A DNA stretch of 64,000 nucleotides from Rhodococcus_F sp040656415 (GCF_040656415.1 NZ_JBFAMC010000007.1:70115-134114); one strand, 5' to 3'; positions 26,933 through 33,226 are shown, numbered from the stretch's first letter. The notes: generated by a model from the sequence alone, not told the origin. Program-made: numbers and translations.

Positions 26933-27169
26933 ATGGTGGAGATGGCAGCGGGCAGCGACCCCGAAGAGCGCTACAACCCCTACACCGGCCGACGGATGGT
27001 GTCCGGAGTGGACGACACCGTTCCTACTGCAGCCCAGCTGGGTCTGGAACCGCCACGCTTCTGCGAGGCGTGTGGCCGTCGCATGGTCGTGCAGGTCAGC
27101 CCGGACGGGTGGTGGGCGAAATGCTCTCGACACGGTGTCGTCGACTCGACTGCGCTCGGGCGGCGGTAG
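26933..27169 (+). CDS. bsaP: Biotin synthase auxiliary protein
   Basis: 78 residues, directly downstream of bioB (5-bp gap), as is Rv1590 in M. tuberculosis (79 residues). Features: NPYTGRRM near the N-terminus, then FCEACGRRMVVQVSPDGWWAKCSRHG with three cysteines (C-x2-C...C) that could hold an iron-sulfur cluster or zinc. In mycobacteria this protein is needed for BioB activity. ATG 26933 gives this length; ATG 26942 is also possible. Cotranscription with bioB is almost certain. Confidence 0.82.
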   Translation: MVEMAAGSDPEERYNPYTGRRMVSGVDDTVPTAAQLGLEPPRFCEACGRRMVVQVSPDGWWAKCSRHGVVDSTALGRR

Positions 27170-27179
27170 CGTCTGGGAG

Positions 27180-27752
27180 GTGACCTCACTTCGGCAACTC
27201 CGGCTCCGATCGGGCGCGGGAATCTTTTGCGGTGCAGTGACGGCGAGTGCGCTCGTGGGAGTGCTGTGGGGCATACTCGCGCCGCCCGAACGGTTGCTGG
27301 TGGTCGCGCCCGACCGTGGGGTGGCGCTGACGGGGGAGAGCCTGCACAGGTTCGATGCGATCGGGATGTTCGTGTGCGCGGGTCTCGTGGTAGGCATTCT
27401 CACCGCGGTCGCGGCATGGACTCTGCGACGTAGCCGCGGCCCGGTCACGTTCGGCGCCGTCCTCGCCGGAAGCGCAGTCGGGGCCGGCGTCATGGCGCTC
27501 GCCGGCCTCGGAGTGGCTGCATTGCGATTTCCTCACCCCGCCGCGACGGCAACCGGAACAATCGTTGCGGTCGCGCCGGGGATCGGGACCTTGCTGGCGC
27601 TGATCTTCCAGCCCCTAGCCGCCAGCGTTGTGACGCTCGTGCTCGCTGCGCTCAATCCCTACGACGATCTCGGTGTCAGCGATCATCCGACCGAACTCGC
27701 CGAGCCGGAGAAAGGGGACCCGGAAAAGCGCGACGCAGCAGTTACGTCGTAA
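27180..27752 (+). CDS. DUF2567 membrane protein (Rv1591-like)
   Basis: 190 residues with four hydrophobic segments: GIFCGAVTASALVGVLWGIL, GMFVCAGLVVGILTAVAAW, TFGAVLAGSAVGAGVMALAGLGVAAL and LLALIFQPLAASVVTLVLAAL. The C-terminal tail is charged (PEKGDPEKRDAA). Position after bioB-bsaP and the pattern fit the DUF2567 family; function unknown. GTG 27180 follows a GGGAGG that is very close, so the exact start is uncertain; the longer frame from 27072 overlaps bsaP and is rejected. Converges on the SDR gene, 3 bp away. Confidence 0.75.
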   Translation: MTSLRQLRLRSGAGIFCGAVTASALVGVLWGILAPPERLLVVAPDRGVALTGESLHRFDAIGMFVCAGLVVGILTAVAAWTLRRSRGPVTFGAVLAGSAVGAGVMALAGLGVAALRFPHPAATATGTIVAVAPGIGTLLALIFQPLAASVVTLVLAALNPYDDLGVSDHPTELAEPEKGDPEKRDAAVTS

Positions 27753-27755
27753 CCG

Positions 27756-28568
27756 TCACTTGTCGGCCGATGCGCGCATCCGCACGTTACCGAGCATGCG
27801 TCCGACGACCAGCGTCGTGAGCCGCCGGGTCCCCAGTCGCGGACCGAGTGCGGACATCTTGTTCGTCCATCCGGACATGACACTCGGCGGAGAGTTGCGG
27901 CGGTCGAGAGTCCGGAACGTGGTGTTCATCACCTGCTCTGCTGTTTGCATGTACCCGGCGGCCGCGTCCTGAGTGCCGACTACGTCGAAGAACTCGGTCT
28001 TTGTGGGGCCAGGGGAGACCGCGAGCACCGTAAGTCCCGTGCCGCGGGCCTCCGCCCACAACGCCTCAGTGAAGTGGAGGACGAACGCCTTGCTTGCCGC
28101 GTACACGGCCATGCCGGGAACCGGCTGGTACGCGGTGCTGCTCGCGATGTTCATCAGTAGGCCGCGCCCGCGGAGGAGATCGGGCAGGAAGATGTGGGAC
28201 AACTCGACGAGCGTGGTGACGTTGAGCTGAATGAGAGAGGTGAGCCTGTCCAGGTCAGCGGACGCGAAGTCTCCGTGCGTGCCGAATCCGGCGTTGTTGA
28301 CGAGGGAATCGATGCGAATGTCACGCGCGGTGAGTTCGTCCTTCAACCGTTCGGCGGCACCTGGGGTGCCAAGGTCGAACGGGAGGACAGTGACCGACAC
28401 ACCGTGCTTGTCGCGGATCTCGGTGGCAAGCTGCTCGAGTCGGTCCGCGCGGCGGGCGACGAGAACGAGGTTTGCCCCCCGCTGGGCGAATCGCCGGGCG
28501 AAATCGGCGCCGAGGCCCGCACTGGCGCCGGTGATGAGGACGGTCGATCCGGATACGTCGACAGACAT
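27756..28568 (-). CDS. Short-chain dehydrogenase/reductase
   Basis: 270-residue classical SDR. NAD(P)-binding TGASAGLGADFARRFA at the N-terminus with arginines after the second strand (VARRADRL), which favours NADP. NNAG (residues 91-94 or so), catalytic Ser in NIASSTAYQ and YAASK carry the active site. The C-terminal 40 residues look like a membrane-associated or dimer segment (SVMSGWTNKMSALGPRLGTRRL). Substrate unknown. AGGAGA lies 4 nt before ATG 28568. Divergent from a TetR gene that probably controls it through repeats in the 82-bp gap. Confidence 0.85.
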   Translation of the reverse strand: MSVDVSGSTVLITGASAGLGADFARRFAQRGANLVLVARRADRLEQLATEIRDKHGVSVTVLPFDLGTPGAAERLKDELTARDIRIDSLVNNAGFGTHGDFASADLDRLTSLIQLNVTTLVELSHIFLPDLLRGRGLLMNIASSTAYQPVPGMAVYAASKAFVLHFTEALWAEARGTGLTVLAVSPGPTKTEFFDVVGTQDAAAGYMQTAEQVMNTTFRTLDRRNSPPSVMSGWTNKMSALGPRLGTRRLTTLVVGRMLGNVRMRASADK

Positions 28569-28595
28569 GATTCTCCTAGTCGTTGAGTGCCCCCG

Positions 28596-28636
28596 AATGT
28601 AGCCACTGTCACCAATGTAGTCAATGTCAACATTGC
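28596..28636 (-). promoter_or_regulatory. SDR promoter overlapped by a repeated TetR-type site
   Basis: On the minus strand TTGACT (28619-28624) and TACATT (28596-28601) are separated by exactly 17 nt, a good sigma-70-type promoter for the SDR gene. The region consists of an 18-bp imperfect direct repeat beginning AATGTAG (28596 and 28614) and contains the palindromic piece AATGTCAACATT (28623-28634). On the plus strand TAGGCT at 28639-28644 is 7 bp from the TetR ATG, suggesting a leaderless message. Confidence 0.6.
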
Positions 28637-28650
28637 GCTAGGCTGATGCC

Positions 28651-29250
28651 ATGTCCGCCGCCGAACAGCCTTACCACCACGGGAGTCTGCGGCAGGTGCT
28701 GCTCGCTCGCGCCGAGAGCACGCTGGAGCAAGACGGCGTCGACGGCCTCTCCCTGCGGCAACTGGCCAGAGAGGCTGGGGTCAGCCATGCGGCACCGAGC
28801 AAACACTTCCGGGATCGGCAGGCCCTGCTCGACGCGCTCGTCGAACAGGGGTTCCATCGTCTGACCAAGGCGCTCGAGCAGGCGTTCGAAGAGGCCGATT
28901 CACATCCCCGCGCCCGCTTGGGTGCGGTCGCGGGCACCTACGTGACGTTCGCACTCACTCACCGCGAACTCCTCGCATTGATGTACAGCAGCAAGTTGGC
29001 ACCTGGGGCCGCCACTGAGGTCGTGGAGGCCGGCCGCACGCCGATGGACCTGACGGTCCGGATCATCACCGAGGCTCAGGCCGCGGGCGATGTCGGTCCC
29101 GGCGACCCGTTGCACATCGCCCTCGTCGCGTTTGCGACCTTTCACGGCATCGCGACCCTCGCAGCGGGCGGAATGCTCTACGGTGCCCCGGTCGACGACG
29201 TCGTTGCCGCGGCATCCGACACGTTCTGGCGAGGTCTTTCTCAGGGGTGA
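28651..29250 (+). CDS. TetR-family regulator
   Basis: 199 residues. The N-terminus has the HHGSLRQVLLARA start typical of one TetR subgroup, then the helix-turn-helix LSLRQLAREAGVSHAAPSKHFRDRQALLDAL. The ligand domain contains MYSSKLAPGA and a C-terminal hydrophobic helix (ALVAFATFHGIATLAAGGML). Divergent from the SDR gene and probably its repressor. No Shine-Dalgarno; a -10-like TAGGCT 7 bp upstream suggests leaderless translation. Confidence 0.85.
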   Translation: MSAAEQPYHHGSLRQVLLARAESTLEQDGVDGLSLRQLAREAGVSHAAPSKHFRDRQALLDALVEQGFHRLTKALEQAFEEADSHPRARLGAVAGTYVTFALTHRELLALMYSSKLAPGAATEVVEAGRTPMDLTVRIITEAQAAGDVGPGDPLHIALVAFATFHGIATLAAGGMLYGAPVDDVVAAASDTFWRGLSQG

Positions 29251-29305
29251 CGCCTCACCACAGCGTTGACGACGTGCGGCATTCGATGCCTGTGGACCAG
29301 AAGGT

Positions 29306-29340
29306 TCGGCCCTCGTGGATCGGTGATCCACGAGGTCCGA
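29306..29340 (-). terminator. Terminator-like hairpin after peptide A, copy 1
   Basis: CCTCGTGGATC (29311-29321) and its exact complement (29325-29335) with a 3-nt loop, extended by TCGG/CCGA outside. It follows peptide A by about 180 nt in the minus direction and also lies 55 bp after the convergent TetR gene, so it can end both. A smaller CCGCA-TCG-TGCGG hairpin lies between it and the peptide gene at 29439-29451. Confidence 0.65.
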
Positions 29341-29517
29341 TTGCCTTGTGGGACTGCGGCGCGCGGGCGCAGTGGTGGGCCGCGGCCTAGATCAGCGGAG
29401 CCCAAGACTTCCCTCGGGCGCTGAGACCCCGGGACGCACCGCATCGTGCGGGGGCCCTTCTCGGAGGGGGCGGAGTCGAGGGACTTGGAGTCGGGGGACC
29501 AGGAATCGTCTAGCGGG

Positions 29518-29592
29518 CTAGGAGTTGATGTTGATGGTGAAGATCTGGATGACCATCTCGACGACGCTGTCTGAGATGTCCGATGAACTCAT
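29518..29592 (-). CDS. Short leaderless amphipathic peptide A, copy 1
   Basis: 24 residues, too short for ordinary gene calling. It begins MSSSDISD and ends FTININS; all charged residues are acidic (D5, D8, E12). From residue 10 on, Val, Ile, Met and Phe alternate with polar residues (VVEMVIQIFT), giving an amphipathic helix or strand. AGGAG is 6 nt before the ATG. Coding is supported by the strong ribosome site, by the shared M(F/S)SSDI start and (N)xNS end with peptide B, and by exact conservation in copy 2. It has no signal peptide. The function is unknown: a mycomembrane pore peptide, surface-active toxin or signal are all possible. Confidence 0.7.
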   Translation of the reverse strand: MSSSDISDSVVEMVIQIFTININS

Positions 29593-29870
29593 GTGGTCTC
29601 CTGGCTGTCATGTGCGTTTCGGCTCACGCCACTCGATGGCGCTGTCTCTTTATAGCCGAGCGGAAACGGCGCTGGGCCAGAATCAAGGCAAACCCTCGAG
29701 AAAGTGGAGCCACTCCATTCTTGGTTTACCTGTTGTTCCCCGTCGCATTCCGGTCGAGACCGCCGCCTGACGGTTCTCACTTCCGGCGCTGAATGACGCA
29801 AACGAAGATCGTGATCGAGCAGCGACAAGTACTTCAATCGATTGATGCACATTGTCGTTTTCGTTACTCG

Positions 29871-29970
29871 TCACAATTCTATGGTTCGTTCCTTCTCATA
29901 ATTCGCCAGTACGACACCTCGCACAATTCTTCAATTTGTTGCTTCTCACAATTTCTCGAGCTCGAGCCGT
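29871..29970. promoter_or_regulatory. Four operator-like motifs at exact 25-bp spacing, copy 1
   Basis: TCACAATTC (29871), TCATAATTC (29896), GCACAATTC (29921) and TCACAATTT (29946) start exactly 25 bp apart; the 16 bp between motifs are not conserved, except that they tend to end CTTC or CCTC. On the minus strand each reads (G/A)AATTGTGA. The array lies in unusually AT-rich DNA about 280-360 bp upstream of peptide A and downstream of peptide C. Likely repeated binding sites for a regulator or nucleoid protein. Duplicated at 32350-32449. Confidence 0.65.
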
Positions 29971-30108
29971 GGCGCGAACTCGTCTGTTACCCGTGCGTCC
30001 GTCACAGTAGGCGAGTCCCGCTGCGTGCGCTGCAGCGATTGAATGCGCCTCTGAATTGGGCGACCGCGTTGCCGATTCTGGAGCCCGACAGCTCTTGCCC
30101 TGAGGTGC

Positions 30109-30149
30109 AGAAACTGTGGTCCCGGGGGTCGCGCGTGAGCTCCAGTTTC
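30109..30149 (-). terminator. Weak hairpin after peptide C, copy 1 only
   Basis: GAAACTG (30109-30115) pairs with CAGTTTC (30143-30149); parts of the inner sequence (GGTCCCGGGGGTC) can add to the stem. It resembles the stronger hairpin at 30314-30353, whose outer arms are the same GAAACTG/CAGTTTC. It lies 23 bp after the peptide C stop and is absent from copy 2, where about 95 bp are deleted. Confidence 0.4.
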
Positions 30150-30171
30150 AGTGAGGCGCAGAGCCTCTAGG

Positions 30172-30270
30172 TTAGGAGGAGAGTAGTTTCTCGAGAGAGT
30201 TCAGAAACTTGAGGGCTTCAGCCGCGAGGCTGCCTGACAGGCTTCCTGAGGTGATGTCTGATGAAAACAT
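30172..30270 (-). CDS. Short leaderless peptide C, copy 1
   Basis: 32 residues beginning MFSSDITSGSLSGSL, then a helical part AAEALKFLNSLEKLLSS. Leucines at 11, 15, 20, 23, 26, 29 and 30 form one face of an amphipathic helix with E18, K21, E27 and K28 opposite. AGGAG is 8 nt before the ATG. It shares the MFSSDI start with peptide B. The LSGSL piece recalls the LSGSGL region around the mycoloylated serine of C. glutamicum PorA, which I know only from memory; this is a hint, not homology. The copy 2 equivalent is decayed. Confidence 0.65.
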   Translation of the reverse strand: MFSSDITSGSLSGSLAAEALKFLNSLEKLLSS

Positions 30271-30313
30271 GTGCCGTCTCCTGACTGGTGATTGAGTTTT
30301 TCGCTCGAGAACA

Positions 30314-30353
30314 GAAACTGGGGCCCACGGGATCGCGTGTGGGCCCCAGTTTC
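30314..30353 (-). terminator. Perfect 15-bp hairpin between peptide genes B and C, copy 1
   Basis: GAAACTGGGGCCCAC (30314-30328) and its exact complement (30339-30353), loop of 10 nt. It starts 22 bp after the peptide B stop in the minus direction and lies before peptide C. The sequence after the arm on the minus strand (TGTTCTCGAGCG) has no long T-run, so it may stop transcription only partly or protect the B message. Identical in copy 2. Confidence 0.75.
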
Positions 30354-30375
30354 ACTGAGTTTCGGAACTCTCGGA

Positions 30376-30450
30376 CTAGGAGTTCAGGTTGTCGCTGAGG
30401 ATCTTGATGATCTGCTGAACGGCGCTTTCCACGATGTCCGATGAAAACAT
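30376..30450 (-). CDS. Short leaderless amphipathic peptide B, copy 1
   Basis: 24 residues, beginning MFSSDIVESAVQQ and ending ILSDNLNS. Hydrophobic residues V7, V11, I14, I15, L18 and L22 follow a 3-4 spacing, so an amphipathic helix is likely; net charge about -2 (D5, E8, K16, D20). AGGAGA is 5 nt before the ATG. Same length and same ends as peptide A (M-x-SSDI ... N-x-NS). Copy 2 differs at two residues, both conservative (Q12 to E, L18 to I), which suggests selection on the protein. An inverted repeat CGCGCCC/GGGCGCG lies in the leader at 30483-30500. Confidence 0.72.
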   Translation of the reverse strand: MFSSDIVESAVQQIIKILSDNLNS

Positions 30451-30875
30451 GCAATCTCCTGACTAGTTATGTGTGTTCCGATCGCGCCCTTTGGGGCGCG
30501 TATCTTTTGTACCCCAGCGAATACGAAAGGGGAGTCAGAATAGAAATATTTCCGAAAAGTTTTCTCGATTCTCACCGATTGCCTACGGTGTTATCCCCCA
30601 CTGCATTCCGTTCACAGGCTCGACCAGGGGTTGCCCTCCTGGCACCGTCATGGTCGCCTGGCGTGGTCACGGCAACGCCGACGTTGCGGCGGCCGGCTTT
30701 CGGCGCCGTTCTTCGAGGCGATCTGCGATCAGATGCGGCGCAGTAATCTGTTCCGGTATGTGTTGCGTGCGAGGCGCTTTCGTTCCGAGGCTTTGGAGTT
30801 TGCAGGAACAGCTGCCCGAGCCGCAAAGCATCGAATACTGCCCGCCTCCCCGCCACTCACCTGTTCGGGTACACG

Positions 30876-31112
30876 ATGGCCCGCGTCGATCTCACGACCG
30901 CCGACGTCGCCGAGTTCGCGCAGACCTCGGATCCCGAGGCCAGGAAGCACGTCACCGAACTGTGCGGTCTGATCGAGTTGCTCGACGGCGCGTACGCCGC
31001 CGTGGGCATCAATGCGCCGGAGGTGGACCGCCTCAACGCCGCCCGCGAACTTGCCAGGTTCTTCGGCGCGCTGCGCTCCTTCGAGTGGAAGCCGCTCGAC
31101 ACACTTTGTTGA
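30876..31112 (+). CDS. Small hypothetical protein between the two peptide loci
   Basis: 78 residues, MARVDLTTADVAEFAQ to FEWKPLDTLC. Third codon positions are almost all G or C as in real genes of this genome. It looks all-helical with a conserved-looking centre (HVTELCGLIELLDGAYAAVGI). No family recognised. A TACACG hexamer lies 7 bp before the ATG and there is no Shine-Dalgarno, so the message may be leaderless. It is the only good plus-strand gene in 29.3-33.2 kb. It could also be the N-terminal part of a longer broken gene. Confidence 0.5.
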   Translation: MARVDLTTADVAEFAQTSDPEARKHVTELCGLIELLDGAYAAVGINAPEVDRLNAARELARFFGALRSFEWKPLDTLC

Positions 31113-31798
31113 CGGCGCAAGGTGCCCGGGACTGCGCGCCCAGGCCGCAGGCCGGATGCCGACGGATCTGCGCGAGCTGATCGTCACCCCCGGTTGGTCA
31201 CTCTCCAACGACCTCGCGCGTCGAAAGCCGCGTGGTGGACTGGGTTGTATCAGGACCATCGATAGCGCCATGGGTGACCGATCGGGAGATACCAACCGGC
31301 CCCGACGATCTCGCTATGCTCACCGACGAGCTGAGTAGGGTCGTCTCGCAGGAAGGGTCCGAGGTCACCGTGGAGTGGTGGATCGAATAGATGCCTCCCA
31401 CCGCTCCGAATCCCTCGAGGCGATGTTGGTGTCCACAAGAGCGGATCCTCGAGTGCTGTTCGCAGCGGACCACGCGATATGTCGGGCGCTATCGCGGGGG
31501 TTGGGTGGCTTCATCCTCAGGTCGCGGAGAATGCGGTTGCGGGCCTGAAGTTCTCGGCGCTACCGCCTGGACTGGCAAAGCTGAGACTGTCAGAAGGACT
31601 CGGTGACCATGCCGGGGCTACACACGCTGGCGAGCACACGAGGGTCAAGAGACACATCAGAGTGCCGGCGTCGTGTGTGGCCACCCATTCGAACACTCGG
31701 GGTCCCATGTGGAGGCGATGGCGGAGTGGCTGGGCGCCCCGAGAGTCCTCGTGGACGCGTTGAGGGTGTGAGGGGAATCCGGGACCTGTCGGGTCATA
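31113..31798. other. Spacer between the peptide loci with decayed coding fragments
   Basis: About 690 bp without a convincing intact gene. A 52-codon frame on the plus strand (GTG 31232 to stop 31390, ending VTVEWWIE) and a short frame ending EWLGAPRVLVDALRV (stop at 31770) have gene-like codon use near their ends but no good start or ribosome site. They look like remains of inactivated genes. No transposase fragments recognised. Confidence 0.4.
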
Positions 31799-31802
31799 GG
31801 TT

Positions 31803-31835
31803 CGGCCCCCACGGATGGGTGATCCACGGGGGCCG
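31803..31835 (-). terminator. Terminator-like hairpin after peptide A, copy 2
   Basis: CGGCCCCC (31803-31810) pairs with GGGGGCCG (31828-31835); the inner part has mismatches. Equivalent in position to 29306-29340, but the arms have changed together from CCTCGTGG to CCCCCACGG-like sequence, so the ability to form a stem has been kept while the sequence changed. Confidence 0.55.
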
Positions 31836-31997
31836 ATTGCTTTTGGGAAGCAGCGAATGGGTGTATCGGTAGGCGACGGCCTAGATCAGCGCAGCCCAAG
31901 CCTTCCCTCGGGCGCTGAGACCCCGGGACCCACCGCATCGTGCGGGGGACCTTCTGAGTGAAGGTCGGAGTCGAGGACTAGGAATCGTCTAGCGGGC

Positions 31998-32072
31998 TAG
32001 GAGTTGATGTTGATGGTGAAGATCTGGATGACCATCTCGACGACGCTGTCTGAGATGTCCGATGAACTCATG
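31998..32072 (-). CDS. Short leaderless amphipathic peptide A, copy 2
   Basis: Identical in DNA and protein to copy 1 (24 residues, MSSSDISD to FTININS), including the AGGAG ribosome site 6 nt before the ATG. Complete identity against diverged flanks means either recent duplication or gene conversion. Confidence 0.7.
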
Positions 32073-32349
32073 TGGTCTCCTGGCTGTCATGTGCGTTTCG
32101 GCTCGCGCCACTCGATGGCGCTGTCTCTTTATAGCCGAGCGGAAACGGCACTGGGCCAGAATCAAGGCAAACCCCCGAGAAAGTGGAGCCACTCCATTCT
32201 TGGTTTACCTGTTGTTCCCCGTCGCATTCCGGTCGAGACCGCCGCCTGACGGTTCTCACTTCCGGCGCTGAATGACGCAAACGAAGATCGTGATCGAGCA
32301 GCGACAAGTACTTCAATCGATTGATGCACATTGTCGTTTTCGTTACTCG

Positions 32350-32449
32350 TCACAATTCTATGGTTCGTTCCTTCTCATAATTCGCCAGTACGACACCTCG
32401 CACAATTCTTCAATTTGTTGCTTCTCACAATTTCTCGAGCTCGAGCCGT
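32350..32449. promoter_or_regulatory. Four operator-like motifs at exact 25-bp spacing, copy 2
   Basis: Motif starts at 32350, 32375, 32400 and 32425 with the same sequences and spacing as in copy 1. Upstream of peptide A copy 2. Confidence 0.65.
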
Positions 32450-32553
32450 GGCGCGAACTCGTCTGGTACCCGTGCGCCCGTCACAGTAGGCGAGTCCCGC
32501 TACGGGCGCTGCAGCGATTGAATGCACCCCAGCACTGGGTGACCGTGCGACCG

Positions 32554-32649
32554 TTAGGAGGAGATCTGCCCGGGAGAGTTTGGAAACTCGAGGGCTTCAG
32601 CGGTAAGCCTGCCTGGCAGGCTTCCTGGAGTCATGTCTGATGAAAACAT
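32554..32649 (-). pseudogene. Degenerate peptide C, copy 2
   Basis: The frame is still open (31 residues, MFSSDMTPGSLPGRL to GQISS), but one codon is lost, four helix-breaking prolines have appeared (positions 8, 12, 23 and 26), and the leucine face is destroyed. The ribosome site has changed from AGGAG to ACGAG. In the same repeat peptides A and B are intact, so C is no longer under selection in this copy. Confidence 0.6.
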
Positions 32650-32690
32650 GTGCCGTCTCGTGACCGGTGATTGTTTTTCGTTCGAGAGCA

Positions 32691-32730
32691 GAAACTGGGG
32701 CCCACGGGATCGCGTGTGGGCCCCAGTTTC
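32691..32730 (-). terminator. Perfect 15-bp hairpin between peptide genes B and C, copy 2
   Basis: GAAACTGGGGCCCAC (32691-32705) and complement (32716-32730), identical to the hairpin at 30314-30353. Its preservation next to a decayed peptide C suggests that it serves peptide B. Confidence 0.75.
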
Positions 32731-32752
32731 ACTGAGTTTCGGAACTCTCGGA

Positions 32753-32827
32753 CTAGGAGTTCAGGTTGTCGCTGATGATCTTGATGATCTGCTCAACGGC
32801 GCTTTCCACGATGTCCGATGAAAACAT
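32753..32827 (-). CDS. Short leaderless amphipathic peptide B, copy 2
   Basis: 24 residues, MFSSDIVESAVEQ to IISDNLNS. Differs from copy 1 at Q12E and L18I. AGGAGA is 5 nt before the ATG. Hydrophobic 3-4 spacing kept. The leader inverted repeat found in copy 1 is here CGCGCCC/GAGCGCG with one mismatch. Confidence 0.72.
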   Translation of the reverse strand: MFSSDIVESAVEQIIKIISDNLNS

Positions 32828-33226
32828 GCAGTCTCCTGACTAGTTATGTGTGTTCCGATCGCGCCCTTGGGAGCGCGTATCTTTTGTACCCCAGCGAATA
32901 CGAAAGGGGAGTCGGAATAGAAATATTCCCGAAAGGTTTTCTCGATTCTCACCGATTGCCTACGGTGTTATCCCCCACTGCATTCCGTTCACAGGCCCGA
33001 CCAGGGGTTTGCCCCTCCCGGCGCCGTCATGGTCTTCTGCCGTGGTACGCCGGCGTGGCGGCCAGTCATCGGCGCCGTTCTTCGAGGCGATCTGCGCTCC
33101 GATGCGGCGCAGAAGCCTGTTCCGGAATATGTTGCGCGCAAAGCACGTTCGTCGCGGGACTACGGAGTCCGCTGGATACCGCAACGGGCAGTCTATGATC
33201 GTGGACGGCCGCGCGATCGTGCGTGG

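Larger units (their letters stand above)
29301..30800 (-). repeat. Short-peptide locus, copy 1 of the 1.4-1.5 kb direct repeat
   Basis: Homologous to 31799-33175. The core (29512-30035 against 31992-32515) differs at only a handful of bases. The flanks are more diverged and copy 1 has about 95 extra bases near 30045-30165. Contents in transcription order (minus strand): peptide B, perfect hairpin, peptide C, second weaker hairpin, four 25-bp-spaced motifs, peptide A, small hairpin at 29439-29451, terminator-like hairpin at 29306-29340. No transposase or flanking target duplication was seen. Confidence 0.9.
31799..33175 (-). repeat. Short-peptide locus, copy 2 of the direct repeat
   Basis: Second copy, same orientation as 29301-30800. 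Contents in transcription order: peptide B (32753-32827), the perfect hairpin, decayed peptide C (32554-32649), the four-motif array, peptide A (31998-32072) and a terminator-like hairpin at 31803-31835. It ends about 50 bp before the nrtR stop. Relative to copy 1 about 95 bp are missing near 32520-32550. Confidence 0.9.

Noticed and set aside
29871..29970. The 25-bp periodic motifs as a CRISPR array or as replication-origin iterons
   Set aside because: Only 9 bases per unit are conserved, too short for CRISPR repeats, and there are no cas genes. No replication initiator gene or plasmid-like context is present.
29518..30450. Peptides A, B and C as lanthipeptide, lasso or other RiPP precursors
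   Set aside because: They have no leader/core structure, contain no cysteine and no modification or export enzyme lies nearby.
30473..31180. Plus-strand 235-residue frame across the peptide B leader
   Set aside because: Composition changes abruptly along it, it overlaps the intact 78-residue frame in another phase, and there is no conserved protein-like stretch. The part also present in copy 2 does not keep the frame.
31113..31798. Insertion-sequence remnants between the two peptide loci
   Set aside because: No terminal inverted repeats, target duplications or transposase-like motifs could be found, only short gene-like fragments without a recognised family.
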